64,000 bases of DNA from JBMYRH01 sp049602155 (lineage in GTDB: Bacteria > Myxococcota_A > UBA9042 > PHBI01 > JBMYRH01), in contig JBMYRH010000008.1 of the NCBI GenBank assembly GCA_049602155.1, positions 124,001 through 188,000 of the forward strand, in the 5' to 3' direction. Shown here one piece after another: positions 1-8,071 of this stretch. Under the pieces are notes generated by a model. The model made no database searches. It was not told where the DNA came from and was given only the letters and a program-made list of their open reading frames with translations. The first letter of the stretch is position 1. The number at the start of each line of letters is the position of its first letter. The translations under genes were made by a program, and so were the position numbers.

Positions 1-60
1 CTCTCGCGCGCAGGTCTGAATATGAAGTTGAAGCGGCTTGGGCTTTGGGAGGAGTCCTGA
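1..60 (+). CDS. C-terminal end of a probable Fis-type HTH regulator (partial)
   Basis: Frame 1 is open from the first base to a TGA at 58-60, giving 19 residues that include SRAGLNMKLKRLGL. This resembles the recognition helix that ends many sigma-54 activators of the Fis/NtrC type, where an SR-x(3)-KLKRLGL pattern is common. Only the tail is inside the window, so the rest of the protein cannot be judged. The neighbouring gene is convergent, with its stop about 10 bases away. Chance coding cannot be excluded at this length. Confidence 0.4.
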   Translation, partial: LSRAGLNMKLKRLGLWEES

Positions 61-69
61 GGCTGTGGG

Positions 70-2043
70 CTACTCGGAGGGCGCGGACATCCCACCGGGG
101 TAGCCGTAGCTCACTGCGCTGTTGAAGCCGTAAGCGACGACCCCAAATGTCTCGTCACCATCGACCTCGTGCACACCGGGGGCGAGCTCGACGTAGCCGA
201 ACTCCCAGTCGCCGCCGCCGATCGATGTGAACTCGCTCTGGGCAACTTGGGTGCCATCGACGTTCACGGTGGTCGTCGTGGTCTTGATGATCGTGATCCA
301 GTTGGTGGAGTAGTCGTCGGGGACCATGAGGACGTACGCGTCGCGGTAGCGGGCTGCTGGGATCGCCAAAATGAGGCTGGGATCGCCGGTGTTATCATCT
401 GTGTTGGTCTGGCTGACGAGGTACTGACCAAGCTGGAGCGGGCCTGTGCCGTGCACCTCAAAGCTGATGTCGCTTTCGCCCTCAACCCAGTCGCCTTTAC
501 TCGCCAGAGTGACGCCGTCGAGCCCCTCGATGGGTGGGATGGTGGTGATCGTGACGTTCGCCTCAGCGGCCTGGATACGCCAAATATCGCGCTCTGAGCC
601 ACGGGGCTTTGCTTTCACGGCCACGTAGTCTGCGTCCAGGGCTGAGATGGGCAGGAGCTGCTCTTCAAGGTGATCCGCGCAGCAGTGCGTTTCGGCCCCG
701 GCGCCGGGAGAGGGTTGAGAGTCGGCGACGACAGCCTCTTCGTGGCCGCCAAAGGCAGCGACGGGTTTATTGGCCGAGATGGTAGAGCCCGAGAGGTCGG
801 CGAGATCGAGGAGCGACGTAGGCTCAGCCTCGACGTTGAGGACGTCGCCACGGTTCAGGGTGACGGTCTGGATATTACCGGCATTCATGGCGAGGAGGCC
901 CGGACCGGCTTTGGTCGTCGCCGTGACTTTGATGGTCACCTGCGTGTCGTCTTGGGTGGCGACGACCGTGAAGTAGCCCGCCTGATTGGGCATCCCCCCG
1001 AAGACACCGAGGAGCTCAAGCCCGGTCGTCGGCCACGAGAGGACCACGTACTTCTTGCCCAAGAAGGGCTCGGGGATCAGCAGCGATGCGTCATTCGATG
1101 CCTTGTTGTCCCAAGGGTTGAACTGGTGAGCCAGGACCGGCCGGGTCGCCGTCATCAGGATGCCATCCGGGGTGATCCCGCTGTCGGAGACGTTCAGCAC
1201 GGGCATAAGGAAGACGCGAGACTCGCCCGCAGGGACCACGGGATCGGTGACGTCTACAGTCACTCCTGGCGGTGGCTCGAAGCTGACCTCTGCGTCTTCT
1301 TCACCTGGGTTCGAGACGACCAGCGCGTGCGGAAGATCTTCAGGGGTTGGGTTTGAGAAGGCGTCCGGGTAGTTCGGGAGGTCGACCGTCCAAAAAGCAC
1401 ATCCGACGGTGGCGCCAAACTTCGGATCTGGGGCGCAACTGCCCGCACACTTACCGTTGGCGCAGTACTCGCCATCGGGGCAATTGATGGGCTCTCCGAA
1501 GCCCGAGCCGTCCGCAGCGCATTGCTTCTTTGCACCGACGCCTTGGCAGACCCAAGAGTCCGGTTCGCAGATGAGGAGTTTGCATTGGCCCGCGTCACAG
1601 GTCTCAGCATCAGGGCACAGGACCGGGAGGAAGGCGGTGCCGGTGGCGTCGCATGTCATGACCGCGTCAAAGCTGTAGCAGTCTCCGGTCTCGCCGGGGG
1701 TGCAGCCGCCAGCCTCTGGCATGACACACACGCCCTCAAGGCACACGGCGGGGTGGAAGCACTCGCCACACGGGCCCTCTGCCGTGTCACCGGTGGGGGG
1801 CTCTGCGACATCCTCGGGGCTCATCGCGTCAGGGGCGGTGCGTGTCACCGCGTCACTTGCCGTGGTGCCAGCGTCCTCAACGCCTGGGTTGCTCACGCTG
1901 TCGCCAGCGACCGGAGGGACAGCGGCATCTGCCGTGGCGGCATCGAAGGTGGCGCCAGGATCGTCTCCGTGATTGGCAGCATCACTGCACCCTAAAAACG
2001 CTGCGAGCAGCGCCACCAGTAACAAACGTGAAATTCGTGTCAT
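70..2043 (-). CDS. IgGFc-binding-like surface lipoprotein
   Basis: A 657-residue protein with a lipoprotein signal: basic MTRISR, hydrophobic stretch, then lipobox FLGC with Cys19. Residues 20-90 are a low-complexity Ala/Asp/Pro/Thr linker. Residues 90-205 are Cys-rich, with repeated short CxxGxC and CPDxxxC units like those in myxobacterial lipoproteins. The remainder looks like the IgGFc-binding N-terminal type of beta-rich domain, with features such as HALVVSNPG, PVLAHQFNP and PVAAFGGHE. I expect it on the outer membrane or cell surface. The ligand is unknown; the family name does not prove antibody binding. It is divergent from the esterase gene, with 77 bases between the two starts. Confidence 0.7.
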   Translation of the reverse strand: MTRISRLLLVALLAAFLGCSDAANHGDDPGATFDAATADAAVPPVAGDSVSNPGVEDAGTTASDAVTRTAPDAMSPEDVAEPPTGDTAEGPCGECFHPAVCLEGVCVMPEAGGCTPGETGDCYSFDAVMTCDATGTAFLPVLCPDAETCDAGQCKLLICEPDSWVCQGVGAKKQCAADGSGFGEPINCPDGEYCANGKCAGSCAPDPKFGATVGCAFWTVDLPNYPDAFSNPTPEDLPHALVVSNPGEEDAEVSFEPPPGVTVDVTDPVVPAGESRVFLMPVLNVSDSGITPDGILMTATRPVLAHQFNPWDNKASNDASLLIPEPFLGKKYVVLSWPTTGLELLGVFGGMPNQAGYFTVVATQDDTQVTIKVTATTKAGPGLLAMNAGNIQTVTLNRGDVLNVEAEPTSLLDLADLSGSTISANKPVAAFGGHEEAVVADSQPSPGAGAETHCCADHLEEQLLPISALDADYVAVKAKPRGSERDIWRIQAAEANVTITTIPPIEGLDGVTLASKGDWVEGESDISFEVHGTGPLQLGQYLVSQTNTDDNTGDPSLILAIPAARYRDAYVLMVPDDYSTNWITIIKTTTTTVNVDGTQVAQSEFTSIGGGDWEFGYVELAPGVHEVDGDETFGVVAYGFNSAVSYGYPGGMSAPSE

Positions 2044-2120
2044 GAGCGAGGCCTCGGTTGAAGAGTCGGCGGACCTTATCAGCTGGTCATGGGGAATGCT
2101 TGCTCCATAATGGTGTTCGT

Positions 2121-3008
2121 ATGCGACATCTCCTCGTCCAAACCCTATGCCTTGCCTGCGTCATGCTTTTCATAGCGCCTACGGGGGCTGCGCAGCCCGA
2201 AGAGGTGAGGCCCCCTCCGGAGGGCGAGGTGACGACGTTCCGTATCGTCAGCGCCGCGGTTCGTGAGCGCAGGCGAGTGCGTGTGTACCTCCCGGCCGGG
2301 TATGAGCACGACCTTGAGATGCGCTACCCCGTGGTCTACTTGCTTCACGGACTCCGCAGCACGGATGTGGAGTTCTTCAAGCTCGGGGACTTGAAGGAGA
2401 TCTTGGATCGGATGATCGCCAGTGGCGAGCTAGCGCCCGCCATCTTTGTGGCGCCATCCGGCTTTGATGGATATTGGACCAATCACGTGTCGACGCGCAC
2501 GACGAGTGGCCCTCGTTGGGCTGATTATGTCGTCGATGAGGTCGTGACAGAGGTCGATTCGCGCTACCGCACACGTGCCTATGCAGGCTCACGGGCCCTC
2601 GTCGGGGCGTCGATGGGCGGCTTCGGTGCGATGTCACTCGCCCTGCAATACCCCATGATGTTCGGCGCGGCGGTCAGCCTCTCGGGGGCGCTCTTCCCAG
2701 CACCGCCGAATCACCGGAAAGTGTATCTCCGAGCTTGGGGCAACCCACCAGACATGGAGAATTGGGCCAGAGTGAGCCCATTGGAGCTCATGGCTGAGAT
2801 TGATCCCGACTTGGCACCGCACCTCTATCTACACAGTGGTGAAAAGGACGAGTTGGGGTTTGCAGAGTACGCCCAGCTCGCTGAGGCGATCCTGCGCCTT
2901 CGCGGTATCCCTTCAGTGTTACGGCTCACCCCTGGTCGCCATGGCTGGCGCACGTGGGCCCCGGAGACAGAGCGCTGGCTGCGCTTCGTGGATCAAGGCT
3001 GGAATTGA
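2121..3008 (+). CDS. Secreted alpha/beta-hydrolase, putative esterase (esterase D/antigen 85-like family)
   Basis: I chose the ATG at 2121 (295 aa) because it puts a signal peptide at the very N-terminus (MRHLLVQTLCLACVMLF, then Ala-Gln at the cleavage site). An upstream ATG at 2058 would add 21 unlikely residues. The fold is shown by YPVVYLLHGL, the nucleophile elbow GASMGG with Ser164, the acid region SGEKDELG and the C-terminal catalytic His in RHGWRTW. This matches the putative esterase family that includes feruloyl esterases and enterochelin esterase-like enzymes. The substrate cannot be predicted. Likely periplasmic or secreted. Confidence 0.8.
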   Translation: MRHLLVQTLCLACVMLFIAPTGAAQPEEVRPPPEGEVTTFRIVSAAVRERRRVRVYLPAGYEHDLEMRYPVVYLLHGLRSTDVEFFKLGDLKEILDRMIASGELAPAIFVAPSGFDGYWTNHVSTRTTSGPRWADYVVDEVVTEVDSRYRTRAYAGSRALVGASMGGFGAMSLALQYPMMFGAAVSLSGALFPAPPNHRKVYLRAWGNPPDMENWARVSPLELMAEIDPDLAPHLYLHSGEKDELGFAEYAQLAEAILRLRGIPSVLRLTPGRHGWRTWAPETERWLRFVDQGWN

Positions 3009-3103
3009 CGGACGTGCCTGAGGGCTATCGCGATAGGGTCTGGAAATAGCCCCCCTCCTGCTGTACGTTCTCGCCGCGTTGGACCCACCCTATGGAGACG
3101 GAT

Positions 3104-4027
3104 ATGGCAGCCACAGACCGCGTACGTGAGATCATGAGCTGGTATGACGCTGAGCCCTCAGGCGTGCGTGCCAATCTCTACCGCTTGATGAACACCGGGC
3201 GCCTCGCTGGCACCGGTAAGCTCGTCATCTTGCCTGTGGACCAAGGGTGTGAGCACGGCCCTGCCCGGACCTTCGCGAAGAGCCCGGCTGGTTACGATCC
3301 TCATTACCACTTCCAGCTCGCGATTGACTCCGGTTGTAACGCCTACGCAGCTCCCCTTGGCTTCATCGAAGCAGGGGCTCATGAGTTCGCCGGTCAGATC
3401 CCGACGATCCTCAAGGTGAACAACAACAACTCGCTCTACAGCAAGCCCAACCCCGACTCCGCGATCACCTCGACGGTCGATGACGCACTGCGCTTGGGTT
3501 GCTCTGCGATTGGCTTCACGATTTACCCAGGCTCCTCGAACTCATTGGGGCTCTACGAGGAGCTCCGCGAGATCACCCGAGAGGCCAAAGCCAAAGGCTT
3601 GGCTGTCGTCGTGTGGTCGTACCCTCGCGGTGAGCAGATCTCGAAGAAGGGCGAGACTGCCATCGACGTCGTGTCTTATGCGGCTCATCTGGCTGCTCAG
3701 CTCGGTGCAAACATCATCAAGGTGAAGCCCCCGACGGCGCACCTTGAGCAAGACGCTGCACGGAAGGCCTATGTCGACAATGGTCGCACGGTCGAGACCT
3801 TGGCGGATCGCGTCCGTGATGTGGTTCAGTCGTCCTTCAACGGACGTCGGATTGTCATCTTCTCAGGAGGCGCCGCCAAGGGGACCGAGGCGGTCCTAGA
3901 AGAAGTTGCCCAGATCGCCGCAGGCGGTGGCTTCGGCTCCATCATGGGGCGGAATGCTTTTCAGCGACCGAAGGAGGAGGCGATCTCCCTCCTCCACGCG
4001 GTCATGGACATCCACGCAAACGCGTGA
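3104..4027 (+). CDS. fbaB: Class I fructose-bisphosphate aldolase, DhnA/FbaB type
   Basis: This cleaves fructose-1,6-bisphosphate to DHAP and glyceraldehyde-3-phosphate through a Schiff base in the cytoplasm. The family is recognised from ILPVDQGCEHGP near residue 45, the NNNNSLYS stretch, FTIYPGSS, VVWSYPRG and the strand NIIKVKPP carrying the candidate Schiff-base lysine (K206 or K208). SGGAAKG and GRNAFQRP near the end form the phosphate site. The start at 3104 is preferred over 3092 because GGAG at 3094-3097 lies six bases ahead. Length (307 aa) fits the archaeal-type family. The stop overlaps the next start as GTGA. Confidence 0.9.
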   Translation: MAATDRVREIMSWYDAEPSGVRANLYRLMNTGRLAGTGKLVILPVDQGCEHGPARTFAKSPAGYDPHYHFQLAIDSGCNAYAAPLGFIEAGAHEFAGQIPTILKVNNNNSLYSKPNPDSAITSTVDDALRLGCSAIGFTIYPGSSNSLGLYEELREITREAKAKGLAVVVWSYPRGEQISKKGETAIDVVSYAAHLAAQLGANIIKVKPPTAHLEQDAARKAYVDNGRTVETLADRVRDVVQSSFNGRRIVIFSGGAAKGTEAVLEEVAQIAAGGGFGSIMGRNAFQRPKEEAISLLHAVMDIHANA

Positions 4028-5001
4028 AGCTTCTACTCGCTGCGATAGCGACGGCCGGGCTCCTGAGCTCCGCCTCCGTAGCACAGGCTGGGGAGAATTC
4101 TCCGGGCCGGTGGCGCTTTAAGCTCGATGACAGGCCCGTGAAAGCGGTCATCGTAGGGGGCTCCGTCTCTGCATGGCCTCGCGGTGGCTACGGCCAATTT
4201 TTGCAGGCGGCTTGCTCCCGGGTTGAGATCATCAATCGCGGCAAAGCGCGCCTCGGCGCCAAAGCACTGCGGCGACGGCTGAATGCCCAGGTCTTTAAGA
4301 ACCGCCGGATCGATCTGGGGGCCCACGAGTCGACATGGCTCATTTTTCACGGTGGCCTAAACAGCATCTCCACGCCCCAGTCGACGAACCGACAAGTGGC
4401 GCGTGCCCTTAAGTCTGCGCATGAGAATGGGATGAAGACCATTGGGCTGACCGTGGGCCCGTGGGGCTCGGAGGGAGACAAGCGCTGGCGACGCGCCGGG
4501 GGGCTGCGGTATCGCTCCTGGACCGCCTTGTCCGTGGACTTCCTGATGGGGCGCTTGAGCGCTGAAGAGGCCTTTGGGCCGTCTCGCGCCGGGAGTGACT
4601 ACGAGAAGGGCGAGCGCCCTGACCTCGCGATAGACATTTATGACTCGGCTCTTCGAGACGCGGAGGCCCCGCTGCGTGAGAACCCGAGGATGGCTCGGTA
4701 CGTGAAGGTCGACGATTGGGTGAAGCGAACCCTCAAGGGGGTCGAAGGCGAGGAGAGGCAGGCGCGGCTCGCTGCGTTCACAGAGGAGGCCTTGAGCCTC
4801 CCGCGCTGGTTCATGAAGCGCGAACTGCACGCCTTCGACCACGTGCACCCAGGGATGGATGGGCATCGTGTCATCGCCCAGACGATGTGCCCCAAGCTCC
4901 CAGCGTCTTGGGGTTGCGCGTGTGAGGCGCTCCCAGCGCTTGTTTGGGATCGAAAGGCTAAAGGGTTGATCGCCAAGCCGGAGCCAACGCCCGCACCTTA
5001 G
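4024..5001 (+). CDS. Secreted SGNH/GDSL-like hydrolase
   Basis: The GTG start at 4024 overlaps the aldolase stop (GTGA), so translation is probably coupled. The 325-aa product begins with a signal peptide (MKLLLAAIATAGLLSSASVAQA). SGNH blocks are visible: GGSVS with the nucleophile Ser, FHGGLNS in the block III position (Gly-x-Asn), and DHVHPGMDGHR near the C-terminus with the Asp and His of block V. This supports an ester hydrolase or acyltransferase of the SGNH fold, exported to the periplasm. Substrate unknown. Its stop overlaps the convergent methyltransferase stop by four bases. Confidence 0.65.
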   Translation: MKLLLAAIATAGLLSSASVAQAGENSPGRWRFKLDDRPVKAVIVGGSVSAWPRGGYGQFLQAACSRVEIINRGKARLGAKALRRRLNAQVFKNRRIDLGAHESTWLIFHGGLNSISTPQSTNRQVARALKSAHENGMKTIGLTVGPWGSEGDKRWRRAGGLRYRSWTALSVDFLMGRLSAEEAFGPSRAGSDYEKGERPDLAIDIYDSALRDAEAPLRENPRMARYVKVDDWVKRTLKGVEGEERQARLAAFTEEALSLPRWFMKRELHAFDHVHPGMDGHRVIAQTMCPKLPASWGCACEALPALVWDRKAKGLIAKPEPTPAP

Positions 5002-6056
5002 TCCGGCGTGACCTCTCGGCGCATCCATGGGTCGGTGATTGACGCTGCCCATCGTCGCGCTTCATTGACGTCTCCTGCCCTCTGAGCACGCTCGACGAGC
5101 ATGACGCGTGCCTCATCGCTGGCGTCGCTGTCGCACTGTGACGCAGCGATGAAGGACGCTTTGGCCTCTTCCGCGCGATGTGTGGCGAGCAAGACGACAC
5201 CCAGGTGCAGAAGCGCTCGACCTCGCAGCTCCGGATGTGAGGTGAGGGCGCGAAGTGCGCGCTCTGCGTCAAGGGACCTTCCGCTCACGAGGTCGGCGAG
5301 CGCGCGCCAAAGGGCAGAGGTGTCATCACGATGATCTTGGAGCGTCAGACGTACGGCTTCCGGCTCGCGGGCAGCGAGGAGCACCCGTGCACGCTCCGTG
5401 GCCCAAGCGGGGCCAGGGAGAAGGCGCTCAAGGGTGGGGCGCCGGCTGCGGCGAAGGACCATCAGAGCCTCTCCCGAGATGAGGTCCTCTCGCACGCTGA
5501 CGAGGTCGGTCAGCTCTCGAGCGCAGCGCCACATCCGCATCAGATCGAGTGTCCGCAGCTCGGCGCCCTCCGCGTGTTTATCTCGGACGGCGAAGTCGAG
5601 CACGAGCACGACCTTCGTGCGCTCCCATAGACACTGCAGCGCACCCTCTGCGGACTCCTGGTGTGCGTTGCCGGCAGGCGTGTTGAGGGTCCCCGAGCAC
5701 ACGATTGCATCTGCTCTGGGACCTGACCCGAGGGCGTCACCGAGGATGAATTCGGCCCCTGGGTGAGCGGCCTTGGCCCGGCTCACCATGTCTTGCAAGA
5801 TCTCTTCGCCGACGTAGGTGCCAGAGTAGCCGACCTCGTTGAGCACCTCTAAGAGCCGGCCTTCGCCGCAGCCGATGTCACGGAGGTCCCGCAACCCGTC
5901 GAGGGGGGTTAAGCTGTCCGCGATCGCCCGGAGCCTCAAGAGGTGCGCAGCGTCGGACTCCCACCCGACACGCCGCGCCGGAGACATCGCGCTGCTGAGC
6001 GGCGCGTAGAAGGCCTCGGCGGCTTCAGCTGCATCGAAAGGTGACTCAGAGTTCAC
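4998..6056 (-). CDS. SAM-dependent methyltransferase with C-terminal TPR-like region
   Basis: The N-terminal 190 residues are a class I methyltransferase: motif I appears as DIGCGEGRLLEVL and the SAM acidic position as YVGEEIL, followed by FILGDAL and a VLVLDFAV strand. Residues 200-352 are Ala/Arg-rich helices that look like tetratricopeptide repeats (LLHLGVVLLATHRAEEAKA). The acceptor is unknown. The gene is last in a three-gene minus-strand unit (S1 protein, TPMT-like, this one); its start overlaps the upstream stop as ATGA. The combination of methyltransferase and TPR suggests a protein or RNA substrate, but that is inference. Confidence 0.65.
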   Translation of the reverse strand: MNSESPFDAAEAAEAFYAPLSSAMSPARRVGWESDAAHLLRLRAIADSLTPLDGLRDLRDIGCGEGRLLEVLNEVGYSGTYVGEEILQDMVSRAKAAHPGAEFILGDALGSGPRADAIVCSGTLNTPAGNAHQESAEGALQCLWERTKVVLVLDFAVRDKHAEGAELRTLDLMRMWRCARELTDLVSVREDLISGEALMVLRRSRRPTLERLLPGPAWATERARVLLAAREPEAVRLTLQDHRDDTSALWRALADLVSGRSLDAERALRALTSHPELRGRALLHLGVVLLATHRAEEAKASFIAASQCDSDASDEARVMLVERAQRAGDVNEARRWAASITDPWMRREVTPD

Positions 6057-6658
6057 GGCGTCGGTCGACGCCGGAACACGGCCTCCATCTGTGGGACATC
6101 TTTGGGCGCAAAGCGCTCGGGAGCCATCTCTAGCCGCGCAATGTCGAAGGCCGGTTCGAACTGCGTGCGTAAGGCCTCGAGGGAGGTCCCAAAGGGAGGG
6201 CCGCCGCCCTCAAAACACAAGAATGCACCGAGGAGCAGCCCACCAGGCTTTAGCGCTCGCGCTGCCGCTTGGACGTAATCGGGCCAGTAGCTCGGCTCGA
6301 GTGCGCAGTAGCAGGTGTGCTCAATCAGCACATCAAAGTGACCCTCAGGGACATCGTCTGGCTCTAGGAAATTGCCGAGCCGAACTGACGCGCGGGCCAC
6401 TTCGCGCTCGGCGAGTCGCTCAGAGGCGAGCCTCACAGCTGTAGGGGCGATGTCCAAGCCGATGACGCGGTGACCTTGAGAAGCTAGGGCCTCTACGTCG
6501 TGGGCACGGCCGCAACCAGGCACCAGGATCTCGAGCTCCGAGGCGAGGTGCTCCAAAGCGAGTCGCTGAATCAGGGCTGCGTCTCCACCCAAGTCCCATG
6601 GTGTGTTCGCGTCGCGATAACGCGCATCCCAATCGGGGGCCGAGGGCTCTGATGTCAT
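6053..6658 (-). CDS. TPMT-family class I methyltransferase
   Basis: A 201-aa protein matching the thiopurine methyltransferase family: N-terminal W-x(2)-RY-x(4)-PWDLG motif, SAM motif ILVPGCGRAHDVEAL, the GLDIAPTA acidic strand, and FDVLIEHTCYCAL followed by a DYVQAAARALKPGG helix. The family methylates sulfur, selenium, tellurium, arsenic or halide acceptors, so the natural substrate is not determined. Its ATG overlaps the S1-protein stop by one base (TGATG), and its stop overlaps the next start (ATGA), so the three proteins are likely made together. Confidence 0.75.
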   Translation of the reverse strand: MTSEPSAPDWDARYRDANTPWDLGGDAALIQRLALEHLASELEILVPGCGRAHDVEALASQGHRVIGLDIAPTAVRLASERLAEREVARASVRLGNFLEPDDVPEGHFDVLIEHTCYCALEPSYWPDYVQAAARALKPGGLLLGAFLCFEGGGPPFGTSLEALRTQFEPAFDIARLEMAPERFAPKDVPQMEAVFRRRPTP

Positions 6659-7893
6659 CAGCGTCCCGAGTTTGACTTCTGCTGCTCGTTCGAGCCCGAC
6701 TTGGCGTTCTCGAGGGTCTCAAGCAGCTCCAGGTCGAACCGGTTGCGGTCGACGTCGACGGACAACACTCGGACGCGAACCATCTGCCCGTTCCGGACAC
6801 CACGTTCGCCATCTTCACGGGCGTTCGAGAGCGCCCGTTGGGGGATAAGGCCCTCTTTGTCGATTCCGACGTCGACGAAGGCGCCGAAGCGGTTCAGGTT
6901 GCGGACCTTCCCCTTAATCTCCATCCCGGAGGCCAGATCCTGGATGCGGTTGAGTTGGGGGTTGTACGAGCGGTTCTTGGAACGACGACGGCTATCTGTA
7001 CGCTGGGGTCGGGAGCGGCGCTCCGTACGAGGCTTTGGGGCTTTCTGCTGGGCCGGCTTGGGCGGCGGGGCGTTCAGCGCAAGGACGCTGTCAATCGCCT
7101 CCTTAAGGCTGATGTGGTCGACCTCAGTCAAGGACTCTGGAGCAGTGATCTCTGCCGTTAAGTCCTCTAAGGCTTTGGCGCACTCTCCCACGATGTGTTC
7201 TACGGCTGCTCTTCGGTCCATCACGGTGTGAATGGCCTCGTGCAAGCCGGGGGTGATCACCGCATCGTAGATGGTGTCGGCATCGAGGCCAGCCTTCGCC
7301 TGGAGGCGCTCCTGGAAGGTGCCGGCGAGGTCTCGCAGCGCCTCCTCTGGCAGGGAGACAGTGAGCGCTTCATCGCTCCCACGCGCAGCCATCCAGCGGG
7401 TGGTCTCGAGCGCAAGGGGGGCCGTCGCTTCATCGCTGTCATCGCCGGCGAACCTGACCTCACTCGATTGGAGTGACGTTTCCAGGCAGGCGGCCCAAAG
7501 CTCAGCGCTTAGCTGAACTGCGTCGTGCCACGCAGAGTGAGTAGGGTAGTCGTCGACGGGCCGGTTATCGGCCGCTCGGCTGACCGCAGCGACACAGGCA
7601 GGGGACCAAGTCTTCCCAATGGCGTCGTTCGGGACGAGCTGTTGCCCCGACTCTTGCCGATAGCTCGACATGGCCTGCAGACAGTCTCGCCAGCTGAGGT
7701 ACTCTCGCCAGACGAGGCGCGCGCGACAGAACACTGGCAGAGGGTGTCCACCTAGCTCACGCCCGTATTGACGGACGATGTCTTGAAGCGACATGCCTCG
7801 GTCAAAGAGGCGTCCTAGCTTCTTGACATCGATGTCACTGAGCGGACTTAGATCGAACGCCTTTGCGCGCCGAGTAAACGATTGCAGATCCAT
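6658..7893 (-). CDS. S1-domain RNA-binding protein with uncharacterised N-terminal region
   Basis: I use the ATG at 7893 (411 aa) because GGGAG sits just ahead of it; an ATG 42 bases upstream is possible. The C-terminal region (about 320-390) is a clear S1 domain: GMEIKGKVRNLNRFGAFVDVG, then GLIPQRALS and GQMVRVRVLSVD. It is preceded by a very basic linker rich in Arg, Lys and Pro (about 285-310). The first 280 residues are helical, and I do not recognise them; they are not the Tex core and lack the RNase E catalytic domain. A role in RNA binding or translation is likely; anything more is speculation. Confidence 0.7.
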   Translation of the reverse strand: MDLQSFTRRAKAFDLSPLSDIDVKKLGRLFDRGMSLQDIVRQYGRELGGHPLPVFCRARLVWREYLSWRDCLQAMSSYRQESGQQLVPNDAIGKTWSPACVAAVSRAADNRPVDDYPTHSAWHDAVQLSAELWAACLETSLQSSEVRFAGDDSDEATAPLALETTRWMAARGSDEALTVSLPEEALRDLAGTFQERLQAKAGLDADTIYDAVITPGLHEAIHTVMDRRAAVEHIVGECAKALEDLTAEITAPESLTEVDHISLKEAIDSVLALNAPPPKPAQQKAPKPRTERRSRPQRTDSRRRSKNRSYNPQLNRIQDLASGMEIKGKVRNLNRFGAFVDVGIDKEGLIPQRALSNAREDGERGVRNGQMVRVRVLSVDVDRNRFDLELLETLENAKSGSNEQQKSNSGR

Positions 7894-8071
7894 GCAAGCT
7901 CCCACACCGGGATCAAAACGGGCTGGGTGCAGCATGCGCTAGCCATCTCTTCCCGACAAGGGCCAACTGGCATGCGCGCCCCGAGTGACGAAGCGGGATG
8001 ACCCATTAGCCTTGCAGCTTGGGACTCAGAAACGCACAGTTGGTCGGCCAAATATTTAATGGGAGTGGGGC

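Noticed and set aside
3025..3036. A 12-base palindrome CTATCGCGATAG between the esterase and aldolase genes
   Set aside because: No T run or repeated copy is seen; a single palindrome of this size is weak evidence for an operator.
8040..8071. AT-rich CAAATATTTAAT patch before the aminopeptidase gene considered as a promoter
   Set aside because: No -35 element at a proper distance on either strand.
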